Assembly (NCBI GenBank): GCA_029945375.1
Contig: CM057063.1
Location: forward strand, 186,001 to 250,000
Reading direction: 5' to 3'
Source: Agaricus subrufescens
Taxonomy: Eukaryota > Basidiomycota > Agaricomycetes > Agaricales > Agaricaceae
DNA: 64,000 nt
Shown: positions 1 to 10,314 of the stretch, piece by piece
Position numbering within the stretch: position 1 is the stretch's first letter
Layout of the letters: each line of letters starts with the position of its first letter
Notes under the pieces: generated by a model
The model's database searches: none
Told to the model about the DNA's origin: nothing
What the model saw: only the letters and a program-made list of their open reading frames with translations
Position numbers and translations under genes: made by a program

Positions 1-2027
1 ATGAGGATTGATTGATTGGAATTAGTGACTGTGCCGCGCGATGCCTGGAGAGCGGAGGTTGGATTTGTTTGATTGGACGGAGCAGCTGCAGATGATTGAC
101 GACGGGGGTGTTGACGATTGAAGGTGCCAAAAAGCGGCGAGGCGAATGGCGAAGATACACGTGCAAGAGCCGAGGATTTCCCCTTCTTCTTCTGTAATCC
201 ATCGCTCAAGTTCAAGGCACGATATAATGTCATAGCAGCATCAACCCCGGCTTTTGAGCTCAAGGTAGCAAGCGATCGTTCAGCAGTGTCGTCCTTTTTC
301 ACTGTATCCTTCTTCTCCTTTAACGACTTTTCCCGGAAGACGATACCCCCTTCACGAGCGTTTCAGATCAAGTTCATGGCGAGTGTAGTGATAAGCGGAC
401 TTGTCTCGCGACCTTGGTCGGTGAGGATGCTACTTGGGTCATTTGACATGACGCGCGTGGCATGGACTATAGCACGGAGCGTCGCGCCCTGCATCATGAC
501 AACTGGAGGATCTATTGACGATGAGGATGTTGATTTTGGTTTGGAAGAAGAGTCGAGCGTTATTGTCAAGGTAGGAGCAACGGGCGTTGGCGTGAAAGGC
601 TGCAGGATAGGGGATGACAGAGGGGAGTTGATAACAGAATGGATATTGGGCAAGCCAACTGAGTGAGCATCAGAATGATCAACTAATGAGGAATTGATAG
701 ATGCGACATTAGATGTGGTAGACTGAGCGTCATCGCTTATAGAGTGTAGGGGCGGACCATCATCGACCACAACCCGTCCCTTAGAAGGAGAAGTTGGCAT
801 GGGATTAAGGATCGAGATACCCAGCGTTCCAAAAACACTCCTAGCGGATGCTCTTCGACTCCGGCCTGAAGGTTTGCTCTGGAGTGAAGTATCGATAGGG
901 GACGGACCAGCAGACGATGCTGGAGGGGGCAAATCCTGGGCATTCGATGTCCTTGGTTTGCCCCATAATGTACCCATCCAATCACGTTTTGAAGTACGAT
1001 CCTTGGTGTCGCGTGCAGGTGGTAGGAGGGAAGATTGACTTTTAGTCTCATCGAGGGAAGATGCAGAATGACTTTTCGCCTCAGGAAATGGAGCACTGCT
1101 AACAGGAGTCACAGATACGTCTATGGGGGCCTGCGGTGAGTAACCGACGTAATCCGTGCCTTCCTCTGGCATTGGGGTCAAAGGTTTTGGCATTGCACGC
1201 GGGAGGCTAACTTCGTCTGCTATAGCTTCGCTCAGTGACTCTATAAGAGACTAAACAGGGATGAGCTGATGAAGAAGCGACCAGAAAAAAATAGACGGCA
1301 CCTGCGAACTTTGCTTTCGTTGTATTCGATGAACACCTTCATCATCGTTTGTGAAGATTGATTGTATCACACGAGACGCAACATCTTTGTCTGCGGCTTG
1401 CAGCTCGTGTAGGAGCTCGTCTGCTCGTCTTCTCCGCGCGCCCTCCTTTTCTTGAACAAGTCGTCTGTGCTCCTCCAGCTCGTGTCGTGCGAGCAGCAGG
1501 CTGTGGTGTGCCGAAGACAAGATACGCAGGGCAGTGAAGTAGGGATGTTGAACGATATAGCCTGGAGCCTCCATAGCTGCGAGCTTTGAGATCGCGCTCT
1601 CGATAGCGTCATCGGAGCAGTCATGCCATCTGGTAGACAGAACGTGAGAGGTAACGAGCGGATTGTGCTGGTCAGAGTCGAACACCTCGGTGATCACGAA
1701 GTGGGAATCGGGCGCCTTGTCGACCGCGACAGGAGGAATGTTGCCCCGTTGGCGGCTGTCCCATACAGATGCTATCGAGGGCTTGTCCTGTTCCAGTATG
1801 CCCGGACGGCTCTTCCCTCGGCCATGTTGACCGTAACCGCGAACGCTGCCGTCCCAGTTTGGCTTGTCGGGAGTGTCCCTCTCGAGCTGGGCTTTGGCAC
1901 TGAAATAGTTTGTCGGTGTCTGGGAAGAGCTCGGCAGCGTTCCTCGGCTCCTCCGACCACGCGACGGGGGTTCCTCAGAGGAAAGTGGATGGGAGTGTGT
2001 TGGGGTTTTCAAGTGGGTGGAAGACAT
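1..2027 (-). CDS. Uncharacterised Ser-rich coiled-coil protein, runs off the window, interrupted by TGA
   Basis: Exon 1 (2027-1302, 242 codons) joins exon 2 (1250 to the window edge) across a 51-nt GT-AG intron (1251-1301) in phase 0, so both parts share one reading frame. The protein opens with a disordered Pro/Ser/Arg-rich stretch. A charged helical segment follows at roughly residues 175-215, rich in Glu, Arg and Leu, and likely a coiled coil. After that comes a long Ser/Pro/Thr-rich region. An in-frame TGA lies at 363-365, yet the same frame stays open and protein-like from there to base 1 (REKSLKEKK, then a Ser/Pro-rich tail). The stop could be a real nonsense mutation (CGA to TGA would restore Arg), a sequencing error, or part of an unrecognised in-frame intron; the 51-nt segment GTCCGC...GAAG around it is a weak candidate. 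I do not recognise the family. Confidence 0.55.
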
Positions 2028-2383
2028 GTTTATGGATATGGCAGGTGGTGTACTCCACGCCCATAGTCCTGCTCCGAGTGCACGCGATAGAGCTGCTCGT
2101 CGTTGTCGGCGTTGATGGTGGCCTCAAGCTGTGTGCTGACTAATCAGAAGGTCCACTGCAAGGAACTCCTGGAAAACAACAAAAAATCCGGCGGCAGGTC
2201 GGACGACGATTCACCGCGATGCCAGCCAAGATTTCCGGGGCATGCAGATGCGTGATCGACCGCAGAAATATCGAGCAAAGGAGATCTTGGGAACGGGCCG
2301 ATGACAAAAGTCACGTGGCTCGTGTTCTGAGCAGTCGACTGAGGACTCGTCGAGTTCTTTCTCCTATCCTGAATCTGATCGAC

Positions 2384-2726
2384 ATGGGCTGGCTTTCCCA
2401 GGGCAACAAATCCGAAGACGTCTCCGAACCTTCAAGGCAGAACCGCCAGAAATGCTGGGAAACCAGAGACGCGTATTTTGACTGCCTCGACAAAGCCAAT
2501 GTCGTCAAGCCCGGTGACGAAGGCAACTCATGCACTAAAGAAAAGCGACTTTACGAAGACAATTGCGCCAAAAGTTGGGTGCGTCCCCCTACCATTACCT
2601 TTTGTGTCAAAACTCTGACATTTTCACATCCAGATCACGTATTTCAACCAGCGAAGAGTTATCGCTGATGCGCAGAAGGACAGGCTCGCTCAGATGAAGG
2701 CCCAGAACGATAGCGCCAGTAAATGA
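2384..2726 (+). CDS. COA6: Cytochrome c oxidase assembly factor 6 (COA6-like, CHCH fold)
   Basis: Two exons (2384-2578, 2634-2726) give a 95-residue protein; the 55-nt intron has GTGCGT and CATCCAG ends and is phase 0. The sequence holds a CX9C pair (CWETRDAYFDC) and a CX10C pair (CTKEKRLYEDNC), the signature of COA6. Members of this family act in the mitochondrial intermembrane space in copper delivery to the CuA site of cytochrome oxidase subunit 2. The length, the Trp just after the second pair, and the ITYFNQRR segment after the intron fit fungal COA6. The start is the ATG giving MGWLSQGNK; in-frame upstream codons do not look conserved. It is head-to-tail with the next gene, about 280 bp upstream of it. 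Confidence 0.88.
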
Positions 2727-2817
2727 ACTAGTATGTCTATGGTTCCTCAGGTCATTACGCTGACGGCTTATGAACTCCGGAGCCACGCGAATCCCGACCT
2801 TAATGCGTTTCTGGAGC

Positions 2818-2921
2818 GGCAATTGAGTTGATCGGTGTTCTGGCGGCTGCAGCGTGTCGATTTATTGCATAACTGGCCTTGTCCTAGGTACAGTCACCGT
2901 ATAAACTGGGCGTTGTCGCGA
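2818..2921 (+). promoter_or_regulatory. Core promoter of the EEP-fold gene, copy A of a duplicated segment
   Basis: This ~104-bp segment holds a TATA-like TATAAA near 2900, about 105 bp before the ATG at 3010. It recurs in diverged form at 4122-4235; shared blocks include GGCAATTGAGTT, ATCGGTGTTCTGGCGG and TGGCCTTGTCCTAGG. A promoter role is inferred from position and the TATA-like box. Confidence 0.6.
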
Positions 2922-3009
2922 CTAAATTTCTCCTCGTTCGTCAACGGAGATCAATTTCGCTCGAGGATGTCACCTGTGACACGGCGATCAAGGACGTTCT
3001 CCTCCGTCG

Positions 3010-3945
3010 TTGTTCACTCCGATGGTCCCCGAGTTCAGCAGGCTCCCCCGTGCCCTTTCGTCCTTCAACCGCGTCACTCATCGCTGGGCAGCTATACCAT
3101 TGCGCGACCCACATCAGAGGCCCTCTGATCATGTAGACACTATCGGAAACCAGAGCTTAACTCTCACGTCTTGGAATATCCAAGCCTGGCCAGGGCCCCT
3201 CGCGCGTTCCAAGTTCATCTTGGATCACATTTTGAAGGGACCCAAGTTTTCCGACATTATTCATCTCCAGGAAGTCACTCCGAGCGTCCGACAATCTATT
3301 CTCGACGATCCCCGAGTACGCTCTGGCTTTCTGACGACCGACGCTGAAGACGAAACGTCTTTCCAGCACGTGCCATTTGCGACCATGACACTGCTCTCTA
3401 ACAAGCGTTTTGGCTCTCCATTGCTTGATGAGGAAGGCAATGGAGAGGGCAAGCTAATGGTCGACAATGTCTTCCGCATGGAGCTGCTGAGCAGGTACGG
3501 CAGGGATGCGCTCTGCATAAATATCGCAGATCCAGCTACATCTGGCGCAATATTTCGTCTCCTTAACGTGCACCTCGAGTCCCAGAAGCCCCATCTCCGG
3601 CGTTTTCTTCAAATGCATGCACTGGCTGGCCTCCTACGCGAGCCTAAATGCAGAGGGGGGATCATCGCAGGCGATTTTAACGCAATCCTCCCCGAGGAAC
3701 ATAAGTTCGTCAACGAACACGGGCTGATCGACGCCTGGGTCGCGCTCCACGGGAGTACGGGGTCAAATGGAGCTACGTGGGATGTCAGTGTTGAACTGCG
3801 GGGCGGACGGAAGGCATGTAGGCTGGACAAGGTCGTAATGCTGGGCTTGAAGCCTGACGAGATTGAAGTCCTACAGCCAGGTCTCGTCGGCCCCGGTAGA
3901 CCCTGGAGCGATCATTGTGGGTTGCGCTGCACCTTCACCATCTAA
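3010..3945 (+). CDS. Endonuclease/exonuclease/phosphatase-fold enzyme, TDP2-like
   Basis: This is a single-exon, 311-residue protein with the motif series of the Mg-dependent EEP superfamily: SWNIQ (54-58), HLQEV with the catalytic Glu (about 88), NVHLES (186-191), GDFN (221-224), RLDK (271-274) and SDH (300-302). The order N / LQE / GDxN / SDH matches tyrosyl-DNA phosphodiesterase 2 (TDP2) and related Agaricomycete phosphodiesterases. Some relatives hydrolyse 5'-phosphotyrosyl-DNA; others act on nucleic acids or phospholipids, so the substrate is not settled. There is no signal peptide; residues 1-45 are basic and weakly conserved in character and could be a mitochondrial or nuclear leader. 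A second ATG at 3022 is an alternative start. All catalytic motifs appear intact. Confidence 0.8.
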   Translation: MFTPMVPEFSRLPRALSSFNRVTHRWAAIPLRDPHQRPSDHVDTIGNQSLTLTSWNIQAWPGPLARSKFILDHILKGPKFSDIIHLQEVTPSVRQSILDDPRVRSGFLTTDAEDETSFQHVPFATMTLLSNKRFGSPLLDEEGNGEGKLMVDNVFRMELLSRYGRDALCINIADPATSGAIFRLLNVHLESQKPHLRRFLQMHALAGLLREPKCRGGIIAGDFNAILPEEHKFVNEHGLIDAWVALHGSTGSNGATWDVSVELRGGRKACRLDKVVMLGLKPDEIEVLQPGLVGPGRPWSDHCGLRCTFTI

Positions 3946-4121
3946 CACAGTAAGCGAGTTCGCCCTTCTAGCTCATTTGATACGCGTATAATTACCTGCT
4001 TCCCTGACTACCTATAAACGCTCAAGTTGCGCTAAACTAGACAGATCTCCACCATTATACAGCCTGGGAAGCTTCGAATTGTATACGCATGCACGTCGCC
4101 AATATCAGTAGGGACTCAAGT

Positions 4122-4235
4122 GGCAATTGAGTTAAATCGGTGTTCTGGCGGATCATATCTCGCTGCGTGTCTATTTACTGCATAGTTGGCCTTGTCCTAG
4201 GATACACTCACCTTATAAAGTCGGCGTTAGCGCGG
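4122..4235 (+). repeat. Copy B of the duplicated core-promoter segment
   Basis: A diverged direct repeat of 2818-2921, with matching blocks around the GGCAATTGAGTT start, the GTTCTGGCGG centre and the TGGCCTTGTCCTAGG block. It keeps its own TATAAA near 4215. The copies flank the EEP-fold gene. Confidence 0.75.
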
Positions 4236-4764
4236 AAAGTTTTTCCCCCGCACCGGGCGGAAGTAGCGATATGCCTTTATTAGGGGCTCATTTCTTGGCT
4301 TGCATGAAAAGAACCCGGATAAGATTCCTTCTTTGGAGCACTTTCATTCCGTACGAGAAAGGCTTGGAATTTGCGTTCGCCCTCTCTTCCTCGAACTCTT
4401 TGTCCTCAAATCTATCGCTCGTTGATCAACAAATGCTAACAACATATTCTTTGCTACTAACACCCGTACTACTCTGTACAGTGCCCACAACCCTATTGTT
4501 CTCCCAAAAATCTCATTTCACCGGAAAATTAGCCCACGATATGTCGTAAGTGAGCTATATTGAGATTTTCAACGCATCAATCAGAATACTGCTTAAACCC
4601 AGGTAAAACCGGTCAATGGGTGCAATCTCACGGTCATAACTCAATCTATGGCCACAGTCAAAAATTTTAGGGTTCTCCTATGCGGCTGAAAAATCTTCAT
4701 GATCCCTTGACAGTGCCACCTAATTGCCGGCCCCGCCCCTAGGGTATCGAATCACCATGATTAG

Positions 4765-4770
4765 TATAAA
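4765..4770 (+). promoter_or_regulatory. TATA-like box of the 382-aa gene
   Basis: TATAAA in the context TTAGTATAAATCC lies 102 bp before the ATG at 4872, the same spacing as seen for other genes in the window. Confidence 0.5.
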
Positions 4771-4871
4771 TCCCCGCCTGTGTGGCTTTTTAACCAGCCT
4801 TCTCATGCCACAAACATCTGACCTATAGCGTGGAGTTGATTTTGTTGATTCTAGAGAAGTTCGCAACGGGG

Positions 4872-6227
4872 ATGAAACATCAACCAGCCGACAGAACATC
4901 AGTGACGTCTCAAATAACTCATATTAGTCGTCATAGTTGGAAACCAAGGCGAGGAAAGCACGACAACGAACAGTAAGTAGTTATACGAAAACGTTCGAGG
5001 AGTGCACTGCCACTCGCTAAGGGAAACCTGATTGGGAGACCATATTTTCCATAAACTGACTCGTGGTCCTAGTTCTCCTAAATTTTCCTCCTTCGATGAC
5101 GAGTCACTCGACTCGATGGATACCGCAAAGCAGCCTACCGATGGAGATGACAGGTATGTGCTCAATTTTTATGGAAAGGAAATCATCGCTGAGTGTGTTT
5201 GAAACTTTTAACTCCCCGTTAATGACATTATTCGTAACCCAAATGTCATTCGTGGCGCAGTTTTGATACCCAAAGCCATGCAACGCAAACCATTGACGGA
5301 CAAGCAAACCAGTTTATTGACCCCTTTTCACCTTCACCCAACTCAAAGTCGTACTTTGTCGATATCCATGCCAGAGAAGTTTCACGGTCTTCAAGCGTGA
5401 ACACAATACGGCCCTTGGACGCTTCAATTCGTCAAAGTCAATCATCCATCAAGCCTTCAATTTCGCCTGTTCAACATCGGTCGACGTCTCCTCTATCGTT
5501 TCTTCCATCGCCAGATGCACTACCGAGCACACCTTTTAATACCCCAAAACTCCAGCCTCCTGAAGTATCATTTCTGGATATCCCACGATCAAGGCCCGAG
5601 AAAACTCGCAGATCGCCGTCATTCCCATTGTTGGTACCACCACCCTCTACCTCTACCCTACCGCCAACCCCTATCCCAAATGCCAACTCCCGACGAAGCA
5701 GTTCTTTTCGTTTACGACTACAATCTTTCCGGAGGGTACACCGTCGCTGTCAGACTGTTACTTGGCTACACTCGTTGTTCTCTCTTCACAAATCCCGACC
5801 GCCGAAAGCCGAACCCGAGGAGGCCGAATGTGATACCTCCAATGCCAGGAATATCGATATTCCCAATTTGAATGATGTTATTTCAGATGTGGTACCTCCG
5901 AGCTTTGCAAACTCTTGCATCCATTCCATCAATGAAACTACAGAAAAGGATAAGACACTGCGGCATGACCAGAAAGATGATGATGTTCGTCGTGATGGTG
6001 AAAAGAATTCGGACGACGTTTGCGAAGTAACTGCATGGCTCGAGTCTCACGCTCTTCCTAGTCAACCATCACCATCACCGACAACCCCACCACCGCAAGT
6101 CATGGAAACCATGCGTCGTTTCGAAACCGAGTTGGCAGACGATATTGTAAGTTTAGCGGATTGGGGAAATTTTTGTAGGGAACTTTTGGATGGTGATGGG
6201 AGCACTGAATCCCAGCATCGTGCCTGA
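4872..6227 (+). CDS. Uncharacterised Pro/Ser-rich protein, 382 aa
   Basis: Three exons (4872-4972, 5073-5153, 5261-6227) with clean GTAAGT/CCTAG and GTATGT/CGCAG introns give one open frame of 382 codons. The protein is mostly disordered: an acidic N-terminal third, then a Ser/Pro/Thr-rich section with many SP and TP sites, a short basic segment near the middle (RRSSSFRLRLQSFRRVHRR), and an acidic C-terminal part ending in a helical piece (MRRFETELADDIVSLADWG). I see no enzymatic motif and do not recognise the family. Many SP/TP sites plus a basic patch would suit a phosphorylated regulatory protein, but this is guesswork. The last ~75 coding bases lie inside the segmental duplication, and a broken second copy of them is found at 8375-8455. 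Confidence 0.6.
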
Positions 6228-6876
6228 TGATTATTCTATTTGTCATATGCTTTCTTTTCTTTCCTTTTCTCTTTTGCTTTGTGGAACTTTTCCGTTTGTT
6301 TGTCTGGAAGACCTTAGACTTGGTGGTATGAACTTATTTTTCCTTTCTGCTCGCTTTCTATAGATATTATTTATACGCTCCTTTGCATTCTTCGTCAAAC
6401 ACTCCCTAACCTCTTTTTTCACTATATTATTTTATGCACGCTCCAGGATCGCTTCTAGATATCCCAAAGGGTCAACACCCGTGTTCATCTTGTATGTTTT
6501 GTTACGAAGTCCATTTGTCACAACAATTTCCAAAAATCTTTGTGTTACCTGTTTCTGGACGTCTGGCGGTTATGCAGCCCGGGAGGTAAACGGACTCGTC
6601 CCCTGGTAGACCCTTTTCTATTTTGAGGACCGCAGGGGTACTGATCGCGCAGGCATCAAGGGTATCAGCAACGGTGAAGACAACAAAAATTTCACTGCCA
6701 CCTCTTGAGACGATAGAAATTTTTCCTTCAAAGAGTAAAAAGACTACAGGTCGTTAAGTGAACAAGAGGAATAAATTGTGCTATGCAAAGAGTACTGATT
6801 ATGAACAGGTTGTGAAACGTTGAAAATATGCAGCGCAAAATAGATGAGCCAGCGTCTCGGGATTAATAATATCGGG

Positions 6877-7796
6877 TCAGCGATGTAGTTCCTCAGTATC
6901 TTCAGCTAACCCTGATTTTTCCAAGCTTTTGCATGCCTTATCCAACGCCTCGCGAAACCAGACGAGATATTCAATCTCTTCATCACTGGGGACCTCCTCT
7001 TCCGCCATCTTGCCGGTGACCAAAATGATGAAAGCGTCTATCATGTCGTACATCGAGTCGATTGCGACGGTGAATGATGAGAAGACTTCCGATATCTGGT
7101 CAGACGGGGTAGGATGTTCTGAAAAAGTTTGATATTACATGTGAGTGGTCATCGCTTCATTTACCAGTTTCTCTACTGACCGGTGGTCTCAGTATCAATG
7201 ATTTTCTGAATTGCTGCAATATGCTTGTGACGATCGCAATTTGCAATGGCCTTCAAGAACCCCACGATGTGAAGCGAAGCCAAAATGACACCAAGGCCCA
7301 CGTAGCTTCTGGGATTAACCAAACTTCCAAAAAGACGATGACACCTACTGAGGTGTTTGATAATTTCTTTGAATATTTCTCGGAAATGGGTTTCGAATTG
7401 GTCCTTGTAATCATCATTGACCGTTTCCTTGATGCCCTCAAGGAATCTAAGGGCATTGTTGGTCAACCCGTCGAACAATGACTCTCCGGGTGCCAGCGAA
7501 AATTCATCTTCGAACATCTTGTTTCGCCTGTCCACAGCACTAGTATGCTCCCTTGAGGGGCTTTCATCACTGAGGTTGGAATCGGTTTCCTTTTCCTGTT
7601 TGAATGGGGAGGTATCTTCCGAACTTGCCTACATTCATAGGTTAGTATCAGTGACAACACAAGGTCACCAAAATGATACCTTCTTGTCACTTTTTGCGGG
7701 ATATACATTTCCTCCCGGTGCTTGTTTTGTACTAGAGTGGACTATTAAGAGGGTGGGTAATGACGTAGGCCCAGCTACTCACGTAGTATTCATCAT
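6877..7796 (-). CDS. Small helical protein family, member A (251 aa), unknown function
   Basis: Four exons (7796-7783, 7731-7680, 7628-7181, 7118-6877) joined by GTGAGT, GTATCA and GTCAGT donors with AG acceptors give 251 residues. The first exon is only 14 nt. The N-terminal ~70 residues are polar and probably disordered. The rest is predicted helical, with a conserved block DQFETHFREIF...CHRLFG..NPRSYVG, then HKHIAAIQKI and a C-terminal helix ending EYLVWFRE...LEKSGLAE. Members at 9102-10141 and 16294-17378 have the same exon plan and phases. No catalytic motif, signal peptide or membrane helix is evident. The helical layout is faintly reminiscent of N-terminal helical domains of fungal NLR proteins, but I cannot establish homology by eye. 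Confidence 0.7.
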
Positions 7797-7933
7797 CTTT
7801 AAATTAGTAGACAGTAGGATGGGGTCTGTAACAGGGCCTGCCTGGGAGATGTCGGTGTCAGTGATAAGGAATAATTAAAATCGCGTCGAGAGATAAGTCT
7901 TGGATGACTAGAGAGGAACTGATGACGAGTTAG

Positions 7934-7970
7934 AGGGATTAGTAGCACTCTTAAGTATGTCAATCGAATT
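7934..7970 (-). promoter_or_regulatory. Shared upstream element of the helical family (copy A)
   Basis: The block AGGGATTAGTAGC...TTAAGTATGTCAATCGAA (as read on the + strand) lies about 140-175 bp upstream of the member-A start. Closely similar blocks precede members B and C at similar distance. This suggests a retained core promoter. Confidence 0.55.
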
Positions 7971-8374
7971 ATTGTCCCAGCATTTCCACTAAGCAAAAAA
8001 AAAAAAGATAATGATAATAGAAATATGGTCCTTTTGACCATCATACATTAGGCCAAGTGGCACCTAAGTACAATTCGCATTATCGGGCCCCAGAAAAACA
8101 AATATTCCTCCCATATTCGAGGGTGGTGTCTATCTTACTACCATTTCAACCCATCAATGAACATGGTGATGGGGCGGGACTTGAACGACCCTGACATAGT
8201 TGGAAATAATTAAAGGTTGCCTTTCAGGTTGCTTTGTTGTCTTTGTTCTTATTATCCAAGTGTTGGTGATCTCATCAAAATAGCGTAGGGCCACTCAAAA
8301 TCTTCTTATTTATCACTTGATAAGGGAAGGTGTGGCGAATGCGTTTGCCATGATTTCAGTATAATTAGATGTTT

Positions 8375-8455
8375 GTTTAGCTGATTGGGGAAATTTTTTG
8401 TAGGGAACTTTTGGATGGTGATGGGAGCAATGGATCCCAATATCGTGCCTGAATG
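8375..8455 (+). pseudogene. Orphan 3'-end fragment of the 382-aa gene
   Basis: This matches the last codons and stop region of the gene ending at 6227 (GATTGGGGAAATTTT...GATGGTGATGGGAGCA...CGTGCCTGA) but has one extra T in the T-run, which shifts the frame. No upstream coding part is present. It is a by-product of the segmental duplication, whose left breakpoint lies inside the gene. Confidence 0.75.
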
Positions 8456-9101
8456 ATTGTTCTATCTGTCGTATGCTTTCCTTTCTCTCCTTTTCTCTTT
8501 TTTTTGTTTGTGGGACTTTTCTGTTGGTTTGTCCGGAAGATCTCAGACTTGGTGGTATTAACTTCTATCTATACACGTCTTTGCATTCTTCGTGAAACAC
8601 TCCCTAACCTGTTTTTTCATTATTCTATGTTATGCATGTTCCGGGATTTACGCTTCTAGATATCCCAAAGGGTCAACACCCGTGTTCATCTTGTATGCTT
8701 TGTTACGAAGTCCATTTGTCACAACAATTTCCCAAAAAATCTTTGTATTACATTTTTCCTAGATGTCTGACCAGTGACGGCTATGCAGAGGTAAAAGGAC
8801 TCGTCGCCTGGTAAACCTCTTTCTATGTTATGCATGTTCACTGGGATTTACTTCAAAAAGTCCCAAAGGTTACGTGAACAAGAGGAATAAATCCATCTAC
8901 TATGCTGACCAGTGACATTATTGAAACCTTTTCTGTTTGAACAGGCAGTGAGGCAACATGAACCTGAAGAATATACTATATCGCGAACAAGAGGAGTAAA
9001 TTCTACTATGCAAACATTATTGATTGTGAACAGGCAGTGAAACATTGAAAATATGCAATGCGAGATAGACGAGGCAGTGTTTCGAGATTAATAATACCGG
9101 A

Positions 9102-10141
9102 TCAGCCTCGATGTAGTTCCTCAGTCTCCTCGGCTAGCCCTAATTTTTCCAACGTTTTATATCCCCTATACAACTCCTCGCGAAACCAGACAAGATATTC
9201 AATATCTTTATTGCTGAAGAGCTCGTCTCTCGCGATCCTAGTGAAGACCAAATTGGTAAAACCCGTTATGAATTCGTATACCTCGTCGATCGTAAGGTTG
9301 AGCGTTGAGAAGATACCCGATACCTCGTCAATCTGGGTAGGATCGTCTGTTATTACATGTGAGTGATCATCATGTCATTTACCAAGTTCTTTTTTACTGA
9401 CCGATATACTTGGTATCAACAATTTTCCTAATTGCTGCAATGTGCTTGTGATGATCGAAACTTTCAATGGTTATCCGCATATTTATGATTTGGAATAGAA
9501 GTCCATGGGCTTTAAAGCCTACGTAGCTTCTGGGATCAAGCATTTTTCCAAAAAAACGATAGGAGCTACTGAGGCACTTGGAAAGATCTTTAAATATTTC
9601 CCGGAAATGGGTTCCGAATTGGTCGTTGCAATCTGCATTGATTATTTCCTTGACACCGCACAGTAACACAAGGATAGGTTTGATCATCTCTTCGAACATT
9701 ACCTCTTTGGATTCCCTCGAAAACTTATCCTCCAATGTTCTAATTCGCCTGACCACAGTACTAATATGCTCCCTTGAGGTGCTTTCATCACTTTGATTGG
9801 AATCGGTTTTCTTTTCCTGTTTGACTGGGGGGATATCTTCTGCACTTGCCTATAGTGCATTCGTAGGTTAGTATCAGTAAAAGTAACGCAAGGTCACGAA
9901 AATGCTACCTTCTTGCCGCTTTCGGCAGGATATAGCTTCTCATATTCGGAATTTGACATATTTGACTTGGAACGCACAAAGTCAGACTCCTGAGTTCCTG
10001 GGTTCGAGGATGAGGAAACATTTCGAACTGAATCCTCGGAGGAGACAATTCCTCCCGGTGCTTGTTTTGTACTGGAGTGGACTATTAAAAGGGCTCCGGT
10101 AATGACACAGGCCTTGCTACTCACGTAATATTATTTGTCAT
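9102..10141 (-). CDS. Small helical protein family, member B (290 aa), unknown function
   Basis: Four exons (10141-10125, 10071-9909, 9849-9402, 9346-9102) give 290 residues. Exon 3 has the same length (448 nt) as in member A, and the phases are identical. Exon 2 is 111 nt longer than in A and adds a Ser-rich stretch with no counterpart there. The core block (DQFGTHFREIFKDL...YRFFGKMLDPRSYVG) and HKHIAAIRKI are conserved, as is the terminal helix (EYLVWFREEL...LEKLGLAEE). All splice sites and the frame are intact, so this duplicate appears functional although clearly diverged from A. Function is unknown. It is the unit-2 copy and shares the upstream element at 10278-10314. Confidence 0.7.
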
Positions 10142-10277
10142 CTTGAAATTAATGGATAGTTGGATGAGGTCTGTATCAGGGCCTGCCTGGGAGATGTCGG
10201 TGTCAATGAGAAGGAGTAATTAAAATCGCGTCAAGAGATGAGTCTTGGATGACTAGAGGGGAAGGATGACCAGCTAG

Positions 10278-10314
10278 AGGGATTAGTAGCACTCTTAAGT
10301 ATGTCAATCGAATT
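10278..10314 (-). promoter_or_regulatory. Shared upstream element of the helical family (copy B)
   Basis: Nearly identical to 7934-7970 and about 140-170 bp upstream of the member-B start. It keeps the CTCTTAAGTATGTCAATCG core. Confidence 0.55.

Larger units (their letters stand above)
3946..4871. other. Intergenic stretch with an orphan promoter copy and a doubtful 92-codon ORF
   Basis: No convincing gene. An ORF at 4271-4549 (+) starts 36 bp after promoter copy B (4122-4235) and encodes a Leu/Ser-rich 92-residue peptide without a recognisable domain. It may be expressed from the duplicated promoter or may be chance. The right end serves as promoter for the gene at 4872. Confidence 0.4.
6150..8355. 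repeat. Tandem segmental duplication, unit 1
   Basis: Unit 1 (about 2.2 kb) starts inside the 3' end of the 382-aa gene and ends near a GGTGTGGCGAATG block. Unit 2 (8375-10698) repeats it in the same order and orientation: the 3' gene end, a CTTCTAGATATCCCAAAGGG block, a minus-strand gene, the upstream motif, and the terminal block. Both units carry substitutions and indels, so the event is not recent. Non-coding parts 6228-6876 and 7797-8355 hold 3' flank and promoter; I see no further gene in them. Confidence 0.85.

Noticed and set aside
363..365. TGA read as selenocysteine
   Set aside because: Dikarya generally lack the selenocysteine machinery, and no family context supports it. A nonsense mutation or error is simpler.
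8160..8200. Possible tRNA B-box (GTTCAAGTCCC on the minus strand)
   Set aside because: No A-box or cloverleaf can be formed upstream. The string lies in the duplicated promoter region and differs in unit 2.
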